Assembly: GCF_027107535.1 (NCBI RefSeq) | Contig: NZ_CP114283.1 | Span: 2,356,001-2,420,000 of the forward strand | From: Streptomyces aurantiacus | Lineage (GTDB): Bacteria > Actinomycetota > Actinomycetes > Streptomycetales > Streptomycetaceae | DNA: 64,000 bases | Reading direction: 5' to 3' | Shown here: positions 8,702-17,085 of the stretch, piece by piece | Layout of the letters: the number at the start of each line of letters is the position of its first letter | Numbering within the stretch: position 1 is the stretch's first letter | Position numbers and translations under genes: made by a program | Notes under the pieces: model-generated | Told to the model about the DNA's origin: nothing | What the model saw: only the letters and a program-made list of their open reading frames with translations | Database searches by the model: none

Positions 8702-9544
8702 CTACGAGTCGCCGTCGTCGGAGTCGGTGCGGGCGAAGTCGCCCGCCACGTCCAGTTCTTCGCCCCCGGCGCGGGCGGTGGCCGTATACGTGTCGTCGCC
8801 GGCGTCGCGGCCGCCCCGGTCGTGGTCGTACTGGCCCGCGAACACCCACTCGCCCGGCCACACCGTACGGCCCGGCTTGAGCACCCAGGTGTGGACGAGG
8901 AAGCCGTCCTTCTCGCCGACGGTCACCGTGAAGTCTTCCTCGGGCGCGGAACGCCAGGCACCCGCCGAGGTGATCCCACCGGTCTGCTTGACCTTCAGCA
9001 CGACGGTCAGCGCGGTGAGTTTCTCCTTCGTCTTCAGCGTGACGTTGCTCTGCGCCCAGAACTCGTTGCTGTGCGGGTCGACCGAGCCGTCCGACCACAG
9101 CGGGCCGTCCTCCGTCCCGGCGGTCACGGGCGGCTCGGCCGGCGCGGAGTCCTCGGGCCTCGCGGTGGGGGAGGCCGGGGTACCGCTCGGACGGTTCGGC
9201 GGGCGGGACGACTTGGCCGGGTCCGGCGGCACCGGGGCGCGGCTCGTCGCCTCCGGCGAGGGATCAGGGGTGGGCGTCACCGCGACCGTCTGATCGGCGG
9301 CCTCCCCGTCCTTCACCGCCGACGCGACCGCGTACCCGCCCACCGCGAGCACACCGGCGACCGCGGCCGTGGCGCCGACGACACGGAACCAGCCGAGCGC
9401 GGACGGGCGCGGAGAGGGACGCCTCGCGCTGTCCGCGCCGGCCATGCCGCGTTCGACGCGGGCCAGGATGCGCGCGCGATCGGGCTCGTACGCCTCGGCC
9501 GTGTCCCGCAGCCGGGCGCGCAGTTCCTCGTGCACGTCCTTCAT
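8702..9544 (-). CDS. Single-pass membrane protein, probable sigma-factor partner
   Basis: This 280-residue protein begins MKDVHEELRARLRDTAEAYEPD. It has a cytosolic N-terminal helix region, one membrane segment at about residues 52 to 72 (rich in Val, Ala and Gly), a Pro/Ser/Thr-rich extracytoplasmic linker (about 85 to 140) and a C-terminal beta-rich domain of unknown function. The ATG overlaps the sigma gene stop (ATGA), a strong sign of coupled translation. The arrangement and the N-terminal motif are typical of membrane proteins paired with SigE-type sigma factors in Streptomyces. An anti-sigma or accessory role is inferred. I see no zinc-binding HxxxCxxC motif. Confidence 0.65.
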   Translation of the reverse strand: MKDVHEELRARLRDTAEAYEPDRARILARVERGMAGADSARRPSPRPSALGWFRVVGATAAVAGVLAVGGYAVASAVKDGEAADQTVAVTPTPDPSPEATSRAPVPPDPAKSSRPPNRPSGTPASPTARPEDSAPAEPPVTAGTEDGPLWSDGSVDPHSNEFWAQSNVTLKTKEKLTALTVVLKVKQTGGITSAGAWRSAPEEDFTVTVGEKDGFLVHTWVLKPGRTVWPGEWVFAGQYDHDRGGRDAGDDTYTATARAGGEELDVAGDFARTDSDDGDS

Positions 9545-10107
9545 CGTCCCCTCCCCTCGGTTCCACCGGCACGCAGCGCCGCCGCGTGCATCCGCCGCGG
9601 AGCCTCCTGGGAACCCAGCAGCCGCTGCAGCTCCGCCATTCCCTTCGACGTCTGGCTCTTCACCGTACCCACCGAGACACCGAGGGCGAGCGCGGTGTCC
9701 TTCTCCGAGAGATCGAAGGCGTGACGCAGGACGACGCACGCCCGCTTGCGGAACGGCAGTCCGCGCAGAGCCTCCTGCACATCCACCATGCCGGGTATGT
9801 CGGGGTTCTCGGTCCTGTCCTCGCGCTGCGACCAGAACAGCGTGACGCGCCTGCGTTCGCGCACCGCGCTGCGGATCCGGCTGCGCGCCATGTTGGCGAC
9901 CACACCCCGCGCGTACGCCACCGGATGGTCCGCCGCGCGCACCCGGTCCCAGCGGTGCCACAGCGCGAGCAGTGCGTCCGCCGCCAGGTCGTCGGCCGCA
10001 TCCGGCTCACCCGTCAGCAGATGAGCCAGGCGGGCCAGTTCGGCGTAGTGCCGCTCGAAGAAATCGTGGAACTCCACGGAGGCGGCGTCGTCGACGACAG
10101 TGCCCAC
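9541..10107 (-). CDS. ECF sigma factor, SigE family
   Basis: This 188-residue extracytoplasmic-function sigma factor directs RNA polymerase to alternative promoters. I choose GTG 10107 because GGGAGAGG lies 7 bases upstream. Longer in-frame starts run into the divergent promoter region. Region 2 spans about residues 12 to 80 (FHDFFERHYAEL through AYARGVVANMARS). Region 4 spans about 115 to 165, with the helix-turn-helix ALGVSVGTVKSQTSKGM. The following membrane protein gene overlaps by 4 bases, so the two probably act as a regulatory pair. The signal sensed is unknown. Confidence 0.85.
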   Translation of the reverse strand: MGTVVDDAASVEFHDFFERHYAELARLAHLLTGEPDAADDLAADALLALWHRWDRVRAADHPVAYARGVVANMARSRIRSAVRERRRVTLFWSQREDRTENPDIPGMVDVQEALRGLPFRKRACVVLRHAFDLSEKDTALALGVSVGTVKSQTSKGMAELQRLLGSQEAPRRMHAAALRAGGTEGRGR

Positions 10108-10396
10108 GGGCGGACCTCTCCCTGTCGATTCCTGCGCGGTACGCCTGACGGCCCTCACGAGTACGTACGTATACGGCCCCTGTGGCGGGTGTGAAGGAAC
10201 GGTGTCCCTGTGGGGCGAGATCCGAGAGAGTATCAGGCGTTCGTACAGCACTTCGAACGCTGTATGGCACTTCGAACGTCATCTGGCAGGCCGAACTCGA
10301 TTCCGTAACACGATGAAAACCTGAGGACGGTTCAACGCGGGAACAATCCAGCCAGCATCCGCACACCGATCACGCAGGTAACGAGGAGCATCAGTC
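10108..10396. promoter_or_regulatory. Divergent promoter region with a 12-base direct repeat
   Basis: This gap separates the sigma factor from the divergent purine permease. It holds GCACTTCGAACG twice, at 10248 to 10259 and 10267 to 10278, exactly 19 bases apart. Each copy contains the palindrome TTCGAA. GCGTTCG at 10237 to 10243 is also inverted relative to CGAACGC at 10254 to 10260. Repeats of this kind usually bind a dimeric regulator. A permease ribosome site (GAGGAG) is at about 10383 to 10389. Confidence 0.5.
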
Positions 10397-11848
10397 ATGT
10401 CCGAAACACAGAAGGTGGAAGACCGGCCCGGCGCCGCACCACCCCCGGCGAACAGCGTCGACCGGTTCTTCAAGATCTCCGCCAGGGGTTCCACCTTCGG
10501 CCGGGAAGTACGTGGTGGCTTCGCCACGTTCTTCACGATGGCGTACATCCTTGTCCTGAATCCCATCATTCTGGGCAGCGCCGAGGACAAGTTCGGCCGT
10601 CAGCTCGACAGCGTCCAACTGGTCACCGCCACCGCACTGGTGGCCGCGGTGATGACGATCATCATGGGGGTCGGCGGCAACCTGCCGCTCGCGCTCGCCG
10701 CCGGACTCGGCCTCAACGCCGTCGTCGCCTTCCAGATCGCCCCGCTGATGAGCTGGGACGACGCGATGGGCCTCATCGTCCTCGAAGGCCTGCTGATCTG
10801 CGTCCTGGTGGTGACGGGACTGCGCGAGGCCGTCATGCACGCCATCCCGCAGCCGCTCAAGCAGGCGATCAGCGTCGGCATCGGCCTGTTCATCGCCTTC
10901 ATCGGTTTCGTCGACGCCGGTTTCGTCACCCGCATACCGGATGTCGCGGGCACCACCGTCCCGGTGCAGCTGGGCGCTGCCGGCGCGCTCGCCGGCTGGC
11001 CGATCCTGGTCTTCTGCCTCGGTGTGCTGCTGACCGTCGCGCTGCTCGCCCGCAAGGTCAGGGGCGCGATCCTGATCAGCATCGTGACCATGACGGTCGT
11101 CGCGATCGTCATCAACGAGATCGCCGACATCAAGAGCTGGGGCCTGACCACGCCGAGAGTGCCCGACGACGTCGTGGCCTCGCCCGACTTCGGACTGCTC
11201 GGCGACTTCAGCCTGTTCGGTGCCTTCGGCCAGGTCAGCGTGATCACCGTCGTGCTGCTGGTCTTCACGCTGATCCTGTCGGACTTCTTCGACACCATGG
11301 GCACCGTCGTCGGCATCAGCGCCGAGGCCGGACTGCTGGACGAGGAGGGCAAGGTGCCGGGCCTCGGCCGCGTCCTGCTCATCGACGGCGCCGCGGCCGT
11401 CGCGGGCGGAGCTTCGTCCGCCTCCTCGGCCACGTCGTACATCGAGTCGGCGGCGGGCGTCGGCGAAGGCGCCCGCACGGGCTTCGCGAACCTGGTCACG
11501 GGCGGGCTGTTCGCCTTCGCGCTCTTCCTGACCCCGCTGCTGACCATCGTCCCGATGCAGGCGGCCGCCCCGGCCCTCGTCGCGGTCGGCTTCCTGATGA
11601 TGACCCAGGTCAAGCACATCGACTGGGACAGGTACGAGATCGCCATCCCCGCGTTCCTGACGATCGCCGTGATGCCGTTCACCTACTCGATCACCAACGG
11701 CATCGGGGCGGGCTTCGTGGCCTACGTCCTGATCAAGACGGTGCTCGGCAGGGCCAAGGAGGTCCACTGGCTCCTGTGGGGAGCGGCGGCGCTGTTCCTG
11801 GTGTACTTCGCCATCGACCCGATCGAGCAGATCCTGGACGTGAAGTAG
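10397..11848 (+). CDS. NCS2-family purine permease (AzgA type)
   Basis: This 483-residue membrane transporter is likely a proton-coupled importer of adenine, guanine or hypoxanthine. It has about 12 to 14 hydrophobic segments. The AzgA-like features include ARGSTFGREVRGGFATFFTMAY split at about residues 29 to 50, the GLGLNAVVAF segment near 110 and SDFFDTMGTVVGI near 295. The start follows a good ribosome site. No other purine gene lies beside it. It ends just before a terminator hairpin. The substrate is assigned by family only. Confidence 0.87.
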   Translation: MSETQKVEDRPGAAPPPANSVDRFFKISARGSTFGREVRGGFATFFTMAYILVLNPIILGSAEDKFGRQLDSVQLVTATALVAAVMTIIMGVGGNLPLALAAGLGLNAVVAFQIAPLMSWDDAMGLIVLEGLLICVLVVTGLREAVMHAIPQPLKQAISVGIGLFIAFIGFVDAGFVTRIPDVAGTTVPVQLGAAGALAGWPILVFCLGVLLTVALLARKVRGAILISIVTMTVVAIVINEIADIKSWGLTTPRVPDDVVASPDFGLLGDFSLFGAFGQVSVITVVLLVFTLILSDFFDTMGTVVGISAEAGLLDEEGKVPGLGRVLLIDGAAAVAGGASSASSATSYIESAAGVGEGARTGFANLVTGGLFAFALFLTPLLTIVPMQAAAPALVAVGFLMMTQVKHIDWDRYEIAIPAFLTIAVMPFTYSITNGIGAGFVAYVLIKTVLGRAKEVHWLLWGAAALFLVYFAIDPIEQILDVK

Positions 11849-11867
11849 CCGACGCGGCGGATCGCGC

Positions 11868-11901
11868 TGTGCCCCGTGCCCCGGAAGGGACACGGGGCAC
11901 A
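11868..11901. terminator. Bidirectional terminator
   Basis: TGTGCCCCGTG and CACGGGGCACA form a long hairpin with one mismatch near the loop. It lies between the convergent permease and penicillin-binding protein genes and likely serves both. Confidence 0.75.
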
Positions 11902-11938
11902 CTGCGATCTTTCAGGGGCGCGGCCCGGCCGGAACCGT

Positions 11939-13390
11939 TCAGTTCTTCAGCGCGGCCTGCATCATCGCCTTCGCGACCGGTGCCGCCAGCCCGTTCCCGC
12001 TCACCTCGGACCGCGCCGCGTTCGACTGCTCGACCAGCACGGCCACGGCCACTTCCCTGCCGCTGGAGTCGTCCTTCGCGTACGACGTGAACCACGCGTA
12101 CGGCGTCTTGCTGTTGTTCTCGCCGTGCTGGGCCGTACCGGTCTTGCCTCCCACGGTCGCGCCGGAGATCTGCGCGTTCGTCCCCGTGCCCTCGTCGACG
12201 ACCGTCTGCATCGCCGACCGGAGCTGCTCGGCCGTGGACGAACCGACGATCTCCTTGCTCTCCGTCTCGTCGTCGTAGTTCTCCAGGACGTCGCCGTCGG
12301 CGTTGCTGATCTGCGACACCATGTGCGGCGAGACGAGCTTCCCGCCGTTGGCGATGGCGGCCGACACCATGGCCATCTGCAACGGCGTCGCGGTCACGTC
12401 GAACTGCCCGATACCCGTCAGGGCCGTGGACGACTTGTCCATGTCCGAGGGGTACACGCTCGTGTACGCCCGCACGGGAACGTCCTGCGACGCGTCGTTG
12501 AAGCCGAACTTCTCGGCCATCGCCTTCAGCTTGTCCTGGCCGAGGTCGACGGCCATCTTCGCGAAGACGTTGTTGCACGAGTACTGGAGCGCGACACGGA
12601 TCGACGCGTTCTCGCAGGGCGCCGACGTGTTCTCGTTCTCCAGGACCCGGGTCGTGCCCGGCAGCGTGTACGGGTTCTCGCTGTCCGTCCGCTCGTCCAC
12701 CGAGGAGTACAGGCCGTCCTCCAGCGCGGCGGCCGCCACGACCAGCTTGAACGTCGAGCCGGGCGGCAGCGGCTGGCGCAGCGCCCGGTTCGTCATGGGC
12801 TTGTCGGGGTTCTTGGTCAGCTTCTCCCAGGCGTCGGAGTCGCCCGTGCTGAGCACCGAGGGGTCGTACGAGGGGGTGGACACGACGCCGAGGATCCTGC
12901 CGGTCTTCGGGTCGATCGCCACGGCCGCGCCCTTCTTGTCGCCGAGCGCCTCGTAGGCAGCCTTCTGCACGTCCGGGTCGATCGTCGTGACCACGTCGCC
13001 CGGGTCGGAGCGCTTGCCGGTGACCGTGTCGAGAGGGTTCTTCAGCCGGTTGTCCGTGCCGTCGAGCAGCTCCTGGTAGATGCCCTCCAGCTGCGTGGCC
13101 CCGTACACCTGTGAACTGAATCCGGTGACGGACGCGTACAGGCTGCCGTCGGTGTACGTGCGCTTGTACGCGAGGTCGCTGCCCTTCGTCCGCGCGGAAC
13201 CGGTGACCGCGTCACCGCCCACGATGATGTTCCCGAGGGGGTACGCGTACTGTTCGATCGCGTTCCGTCGGTTGTCCTTGTCCTCTGCGAGCGCCCGGCC
13301 CTCGTAGAACTGCACCCATGTCGCCCTGACCAGCAGGGCGAGCACGAGCAGCAGCGTGAAGACGGAGGCGCGCCTGATCGTTTTGTTCAT
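11939..13390 (-). CDS. Class B penicillin-binding protein (PBP2/PbpA type)
   Basis: This 483-residue cell-wall transpeptidase cross-links peptidoglycan outside the membrane. One N-terminal membrane helix (about residues 9 to 25) anchors it. The N-terminal dimerisation domain is followed by the transpeptidase domain. Its active-site motifs are STFK with Ser212 as nucleophile, SCN at 271 to 273 and KTG from Lys416. The length fits PbpA. The main actinobacterial pbpA normally sits beside rodA near the origin. Here no rodA or ftsW is adjacent, so this looks like an extra copy. It lies 55 bases downstream of the response regulator on the same strand and could be part of that transcription unit. 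Confidence 0.9.
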   Translation of the reverse strand: MNKTIRRASVFTLLLVLALLVRATWVQFYEGRALAEDKDNRRNAIEQYAYPLGNIIVGGDAVTGSARTKGSDLAYKRTYTDGSLYASVTGFSSQVYGATQLEGIYQELLDGTDNRLKNPLDTVTGKRSDPGDVVTTIDPDVQKAAYEALGDKKGAAVAIDPKTGRILGVVSTPSYDPSVLSTGDSDAWEKLTKNPDKPMTNRALRQPLPPGSTFKLVVAAAALEDGLYSSVDERTDSENPYTLPGTTRVLENENTSAPCENASIRVALQYSCNNVFAKMAVDLGQDKLKAMAEKFGFNDASQDVPVRAYTSVYPSDMDKSSTALTGIGQFDVTATPLQMAMVSAAIANGGKLVSPHMVSQISNADGDVLENYDDETESKEIVGSSTAEQLRSAMQTVVDEGTGTNAQISGATVGGKTGTAQHGENNSKTPYAWFTSYAKDDSSGREVAVAVLVEQSNAARSEVSGNGLAAPVAKAMMQAALKN

Positions 13391-13445
13391 CCCGCTCTGA
13401 AGGACGAGCGGGGAACGGCCGATCGTTCCCTCCTGTCCCGATTTC

Positions 13446-14096
13446 TCATCCGCCGTTCATGAAGCCCGCCTCGTACGCCGCGATGACCGCCTGGGTACGG
13501 TCCCGGGTCCCCGTCTTCGCGAGGACGGCCGCCACATGGGTCTTCACCGTGGCGGCCCCGACGCCCATGCGGTCCGCGATCTCCGCGTTGGTGAGCCCGG
13601 CCGCCACCAGCCGCAGGACCTCGCTCTCCCGTCCCGTGAGCCGCGCCACCCAGGCCGGCGGCGCGGTCCTGGACCGCCCGTACTCGGTGGCCAGTGCCCG
13701 CACCGCCGCCGGGAACAGGAGGGTGTCGCTGTGCGCCACGAGCCGTACGGCCTGGACCAGGGAGTCCGCCTCCGCGCGCTTGAGCAGGAACCCGGACGCT
13801 CCGGCGCGCAGTGCCTCGTACACGTAGGCGTCGTTCTCGAAGGTCGTCACCACGACGACGCGGGGCGGCTCCGCCAGGGTCGCCAGGATCTGCTCGGTGG
13901 CGCGGATGCCGTCGATCCCGGGCATCCGCACGTCCATGAGGACGACGTCCGGCCCGAGATCCCGGACGACGGACACGGCCTCGGCGCCCGTGGCCGCCTC
14001 ACCGACGACCTCCAGATCGGGTTCGGCGGCCAGGATCGCGCGCAGCGCGGTGCGCACCATGCGTTCGTCGTCGGCGAGGACGATCCGGATGGTCAT
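13446..14096 (-). CDS. NarL/FixJ-type response regulator
   Basis: This 216-residue two-component regulator has an N-terminal receiver domain and a C-terminal LuxR-type DNA-binding domain. The phosphorylated residue should be Asp55 (LMDVRMPG), with the acidic pair in VLADDE near residues 7 to 9 and the switch threonine in VVVTTF. The LuxR domain at about 150 to 210 shows LTGRESEVLRLVAAGLTN. The ATG start overlaps the kinase stop (ATGA), which decides the start and shows coupling to the kinase. The target genes are unknown. The downstream penicillin-binding protein is an obvious candidate. Confidence 0.9.
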   Translation of the reverse strand: MTIRIVLADDERMVRTALRAILAAEPDLEVVGEAATGAEAVSVVRDLGPDVVLMDVRMPGIDGIRATEQILATLAEPPRVVVVTTFENDAYVYEALRAGASGFLLKRAEADSLVQAVRLVAHSDTLLFPAAVRALATEYGRSRTAPPAWVARLTGRESEVLRLVAAGLTNAEIADRMGVGAATVKTHVAAVLAKTGTRDRTQAVIAAYEAGFMNGG

Positions 14097-15349
14097 ACGG
14101 GTCCTTCCAGGGGGAGTCGTACGTTCAGCCGCCACACCCCGTCCACCGGGCCCGCCCGGCTGGTGCCGCCCAGGAGCCGGGCCCGGTCGGCGATGCCGCG
14201 CAGCCCGTGGCCGCCACCGGGGCGCGGGACACCGGCATCCGGCGCCGGATTCTCCGCGGTGATGTCCAGCTCCCCGCCGGCGAGGGCGATGCGCAGGGTC
14301 AACGGCGTCTCGGGGCCCGCGTGCCTGAGAGCGTTGCTGAGCGCCTCCTGCACGATGCGGTACGCCTCACGGGAGACGAGCGGAGGCAGCGACTCGGGGT
14401 CCGCCTCCACGGTGGCGGTCACGGGAAGCCCGCCCGCGCGGGTGCGCCGGAGGAGGCCGTCGAGGTCGGCGGCGAGGGTGGGCGCGGGCGAAGGGGCGGT
14501 ACCGGGGGAGTCGGCGTCCCGCAGCACGCCCAGCACCGCGTCGAGTTCGCCCACCGTGCGCCGCGTGGTGTCCTCGATCGCGGCCAGCGCCTCGCGTACG
14601 AACTCCGGGTCGCTGTCCAGCACCCGGCGGGCCGCGCCCGCCTGGAGCGTGACGGCGCTCAGCGCGTGGCCGACGGAGTCGTGCAGTTCACGGGCGAGCC
14701 GGTTGCGCACGGCGAGGTCGGCGGCCCGGGACTCGGCGACGGCGAGCCGGTCCTCGGGCGTGGGCCCGAGCAGCGCGGGCGCCCAGCGGGCCAGCAGCGT
14801 GCCCGCGCCCGCCGCGCACCCGGCGAGGGCCAGCAGCATCGCCACGCCGGCGACCGGGGAGAGCGCCAGCGCCCAGGTGTGGTCGAAGAGTTCGGGCAGG
14901 TCGAGCTGTGAGCCGCGCAGACCCGCGTAGAGCGGCAGCACGATCAGCGCCACCGCGAAGGGTGGCGTCGCCAGGGACATCCCCGCGATCACCGCGCCGA
15001 GGCCGAGATGCAGCGTGAACCATGCGGCTGTGCGCCCCTTGGCCTGCCGGGTCCGCGCCGGCCCCTCGGCGAGGCGGTCGCCGTCGACCCCGCACAGGGA
15101 CCGTACGACGGCCACCGACATCGGCCGGGTCAGGGGGAACACCCCGGTGACCGCGGCGAGGGGCAGCCCGGCGCCGAAGGCCACGAGCTGGTGGGACAGC
15201 GAACTGAACAGGTGCGCGGACGTGGTGAACGGCCCGACGAGCAGTTCGCCGACGAAGACGTACGGCATGGCGAGCGCGCCGCCGAGGACCAGATGGATCC
15301 ACCGGCGGCGCGCCCACTTCCCGAACAGGGCCCGGGCGAGTGCGATCAC
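14093..15349 (-). CDS. Sensor histidine kinase (HisKA_3 type)
   Basis: This 418-residue membrane sensor phosphorylates the adjacent response regulator. I place the start at GTG 15349, which overlaps the stop of the upstream membrane protein gene (GTGA). Four or more membrane segments fill about residues 10 to 185. The dimerisation box RELHDSVGHALS places the phosphorylated histidine at residue 223. The ATP-binding domain has the N-box EALSNALRHAG and the G-box GGGHGLRGIADR. The frame extends further upstream but only through the neighbouring gene. There is no large extracellular sensor domain, so the signal may be sensed in or near the membrane. Confidence 0.88.
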   Translation of the reverse strand: MIALARALFGKWARRRWIHLVLGGALAMPYVFVGELLVGPFTTSAHLFSSLSHQLVAFGAGLPLAAVTGVFPLTRPMSVAVVRSLCGVDGDRLAEGPARTRQAKGRTAAWFTLHLGLGAVIAGMSLATPPFAVALIVLPLYAGLRGSQLDLPELFDHTWALALSPVAGVAMLLALAGCAAGAGTLLARWAPALLGPTPEDRLAVAESRAADLAVRNRLARELHDSVGHALSAVTLQAGAARRVLDSDPEFVREALAAIEDTTRRTVGELDAVLGVLRDADSPGTAPSPAPTLAADLDGLLRRTRAGGLPVTATVEADPESLPPLVSREAYRIVQEALSNALRHAGPETPLTLRIALAGGELDITAENPAPDAGVPRPGGGHGLRGIADRARLLGGTSRAGPVDGVWRLNVRLPLEGPV

Positions 15350-16344
15350 GCCGGTCGCTTCGATCGCTCGGCGAGGACGGAGGCACCGACGCCCGCCACG
15401 AGGACGCCGACGATCATCTGCCCAGCGTAGGCGAGGCGCATCTCTGTCGTCGGCTGCTCGGCGATGCCGTCCGCACCGCCGAGACTCGCCAGCGTGAGCC
15501 AGCCGCCCCAGCAGGCCACGGCCGCGGACCCGGCCCAGGCGAGAACCGAGGGGACGCTCACGGACAGGGCGCGGTCGGGCCGCCGGAACGCGAGCAGGTA
15601 CGCGCCCACGACAGCCGCGGCCAGGAAGACGACGTACATGCCCTCCAGGACACGGAAGTCGCTCGTACGGTCCTCGGCACGGCCGTCGTCGAGCCCGGTG
15701 GTCGCGCCGCAGGCCCAGAGGAGGTGCAGGGTGGCGGGGAACAGGGCGAGGACGCCCGCTGTCACGGCGGCGGCCCGCTGTGTGCCGCGACCGTGGCCCG
15801 CGGGCCACTCCCGCCACAGATGCCCCCACCTGTCCCGTGCGTAGAGCACGAAGAGCGTGCCGAGCGCGAGCCCCTGCACGATGAAGCCGGTGTAGACGAC
15901 CCCGAAAACCCATTCGTCCAGGAAGGGTTCCCCGTCCGTGCCCGCGGCCCGGTCAGCGCCCCCGTCGAACATCCGGACGATCAGTTGGAGCGGGTATCCG
16001 GTCATGATCGGGGCGAGCAGCCCTGTCGCGACCCACAGGGGGACGGCCAGGAGCCAGGCGGGCACCCGCAGCCCCCAGGGCCGGGTGAGCAGCAGCGCCA
16101 GGACGACCACCACGCTGTCCAGCAGCACGCTCACCCCGTTGGCCACGGCCGTCGCCGCCCGGTGGTCCAGCAGCGGGCTGCCCTCGGGGACCCCCAGGTG
16201 ACTGCCGGCCAGCCAGGCGGCCTTGAGCGACACGTACGGCACACAGGACACGACGGCGACGGCACGCAGCACCCGGCGGAGGCGGCTCACGCCGACGGGT
16301 GCCGGGGGAGCCGGCGGAGGAGCGGAGGGGAGCATCTGCGTCAT
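15346..16344 (-). CDS. Polytopic membrane protein coupled to a two-component system
   Basis: This 332-residue protein has a proline-rich N-terminus and about eight hydrophobic segments. I recognise no named family. It starts MTQMLPSAPPPAPP and includes the segments VLLDSVVVVLALLLT and VLEGMYVVFLAAAVVGAYLL. The gene end overlaps the kinase start (GTGA), so it is made together with the kinase and regulator and may deliver the signal. The open frame upstream of 16344 runs into a repeat region and is not supported as coding. Confidence 0.65.
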   Translation of the reverse strand: MTQMLPSAPPPAPPAPVGVSRLRRVLRAVAVVSCVPYVSLKAAWLAGSHLGVPEGSPLLDHRAATAVANGVSVLLDSVVVVLALLLTRPWGLRVPAWLLAVPLWVATGLLAPIMTGYPLQLIVRMFDGGADRAAGTDGEPFLDEWVFGVVYTGFIVQGLALGTLFVLYARDRWGHLWREWPAGHGRGTQRAAAVTAGVLALFPATLHLLWACGATTGLDDGRAEDRTSDFRVLEGMYVVFLAAAVVGAYLLAFRRPDRALSVSVPSVLAWAGSAAVACWGGWLTLASLGGADGIAEQPTTEMRLAYAGQMIVGVLVAGVGASVLAERSKRPA

Positions 16345-16456
16345 GCCCACCAGGCTCCCGTCCCACCCGGCAGAACACGTCCTGCCCGACGACGATCCAC
16401 CTCCGCCACAGGGGGGAGACCCCCGGCAACACAACAGACCACCCGCGCCCTTGACC

Positions 16457-16552
16457 GGCCGCGGGGAACGGCGCGGTCGTTCAGGATCGCGAGGAACGGC
16501 GCAGTCTCTTGAGGGGCGCGGGGAACGGCGCAATCCTTTCAGGGGCGCGGGC
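16457..16552. repeat. Tandem copies of a dispersed intergenic repeat
   Basis: Three degenerate units of about 33 bases are arranged in tandem. Each contains a form of GGGGAACGGCGC followed by TTCAGGGGCGCGG or a close variant. Related sequences lie at about 11907, 19546 to 19622, 28455 to 28525 and 34762 to 34838. The units occupy the gap between the membrane protein and the acetyltransferase genes. Confidence 0.7.
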
Positions 16553-16613
16553 GACCGGCACCGGACAGCCGACCGCAGTCCCGCCGACGCACCCGCGGCG
16601 CTCAACCCGCCGC

Positions 16614-17084
16614 TCACCCCCGCAGTGTCAGAACGACCTCGTCGATCTCCTCGCCGCGTGCGTTCGCGAACCCCCGGTCCCGCCCGGTCACGACGAACCC
16701 GCACTTCTCCAGCACCCGCACCGACCCCGCGTTGTCCGCCGCCGCCCGCGCGTACAGCGGCCGCTCGGGCACGGCGGCGAGCAGCGCCCGCAACGCGGCG
16801 GTGGCGATCCCCCGCCCCCAGTAGGCGCGGTCGATCCAGTACGTCACCTCGCGCTCGTCCGGCGGGCCGTACACCGACGCGCTGCCGACGACGTCACCGT
16901 CGACGAGGACCGTGCGGATCACGGCGGACGACGCGCGGTTCCGCTTCCAGTGGGCGTCGAAGGCGTCCCGGTCGGTCGGGTCCTTGGTCGTGAAGGCGGC
17001 CATGGACACGGACTCGGGATCGTTCGTCTGCCGGAAGAACACCGGCAGGTCGCTGTCGTGGACCTCTCGGAGCACGATCTCCAT
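16614..17084 (-). CDS. GNAT family N-acetyltransferase
   Basis: This 156-residue protein transfers an acetyl group from acetyl-CoA to an unknown amine. The acetyl-CoA loop is visible as RGIATAALRALL, preceded by the strand REVTYWIDRAYWG, which is typical of the RimJ/RimL-like branch. The C-terminal motif NAGSVRVLEKCGF is also family-typical. The start codon lies one base downstream of the IclR stop, so both are on one transcript. The link between an IclR regulator and a small acetyltransferase is not explained by known pathways. Confidence 0.85.
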   Translation of the reverse strand: MEIVLREVHDSDLPVFFRQTNDPESVSMAAFTTKDPTDRDAFDAHWKRNRASSAVIRTVLVDGDVVGSASVYGPPDEREVTYWIDRAYWGRGIATAALRALLAAVPERPLYARAAADNAGSVRVLEKCGFVVTGRDRGFANARGEEIDEVVLTLRG

Positions 17085-17085
17085 G

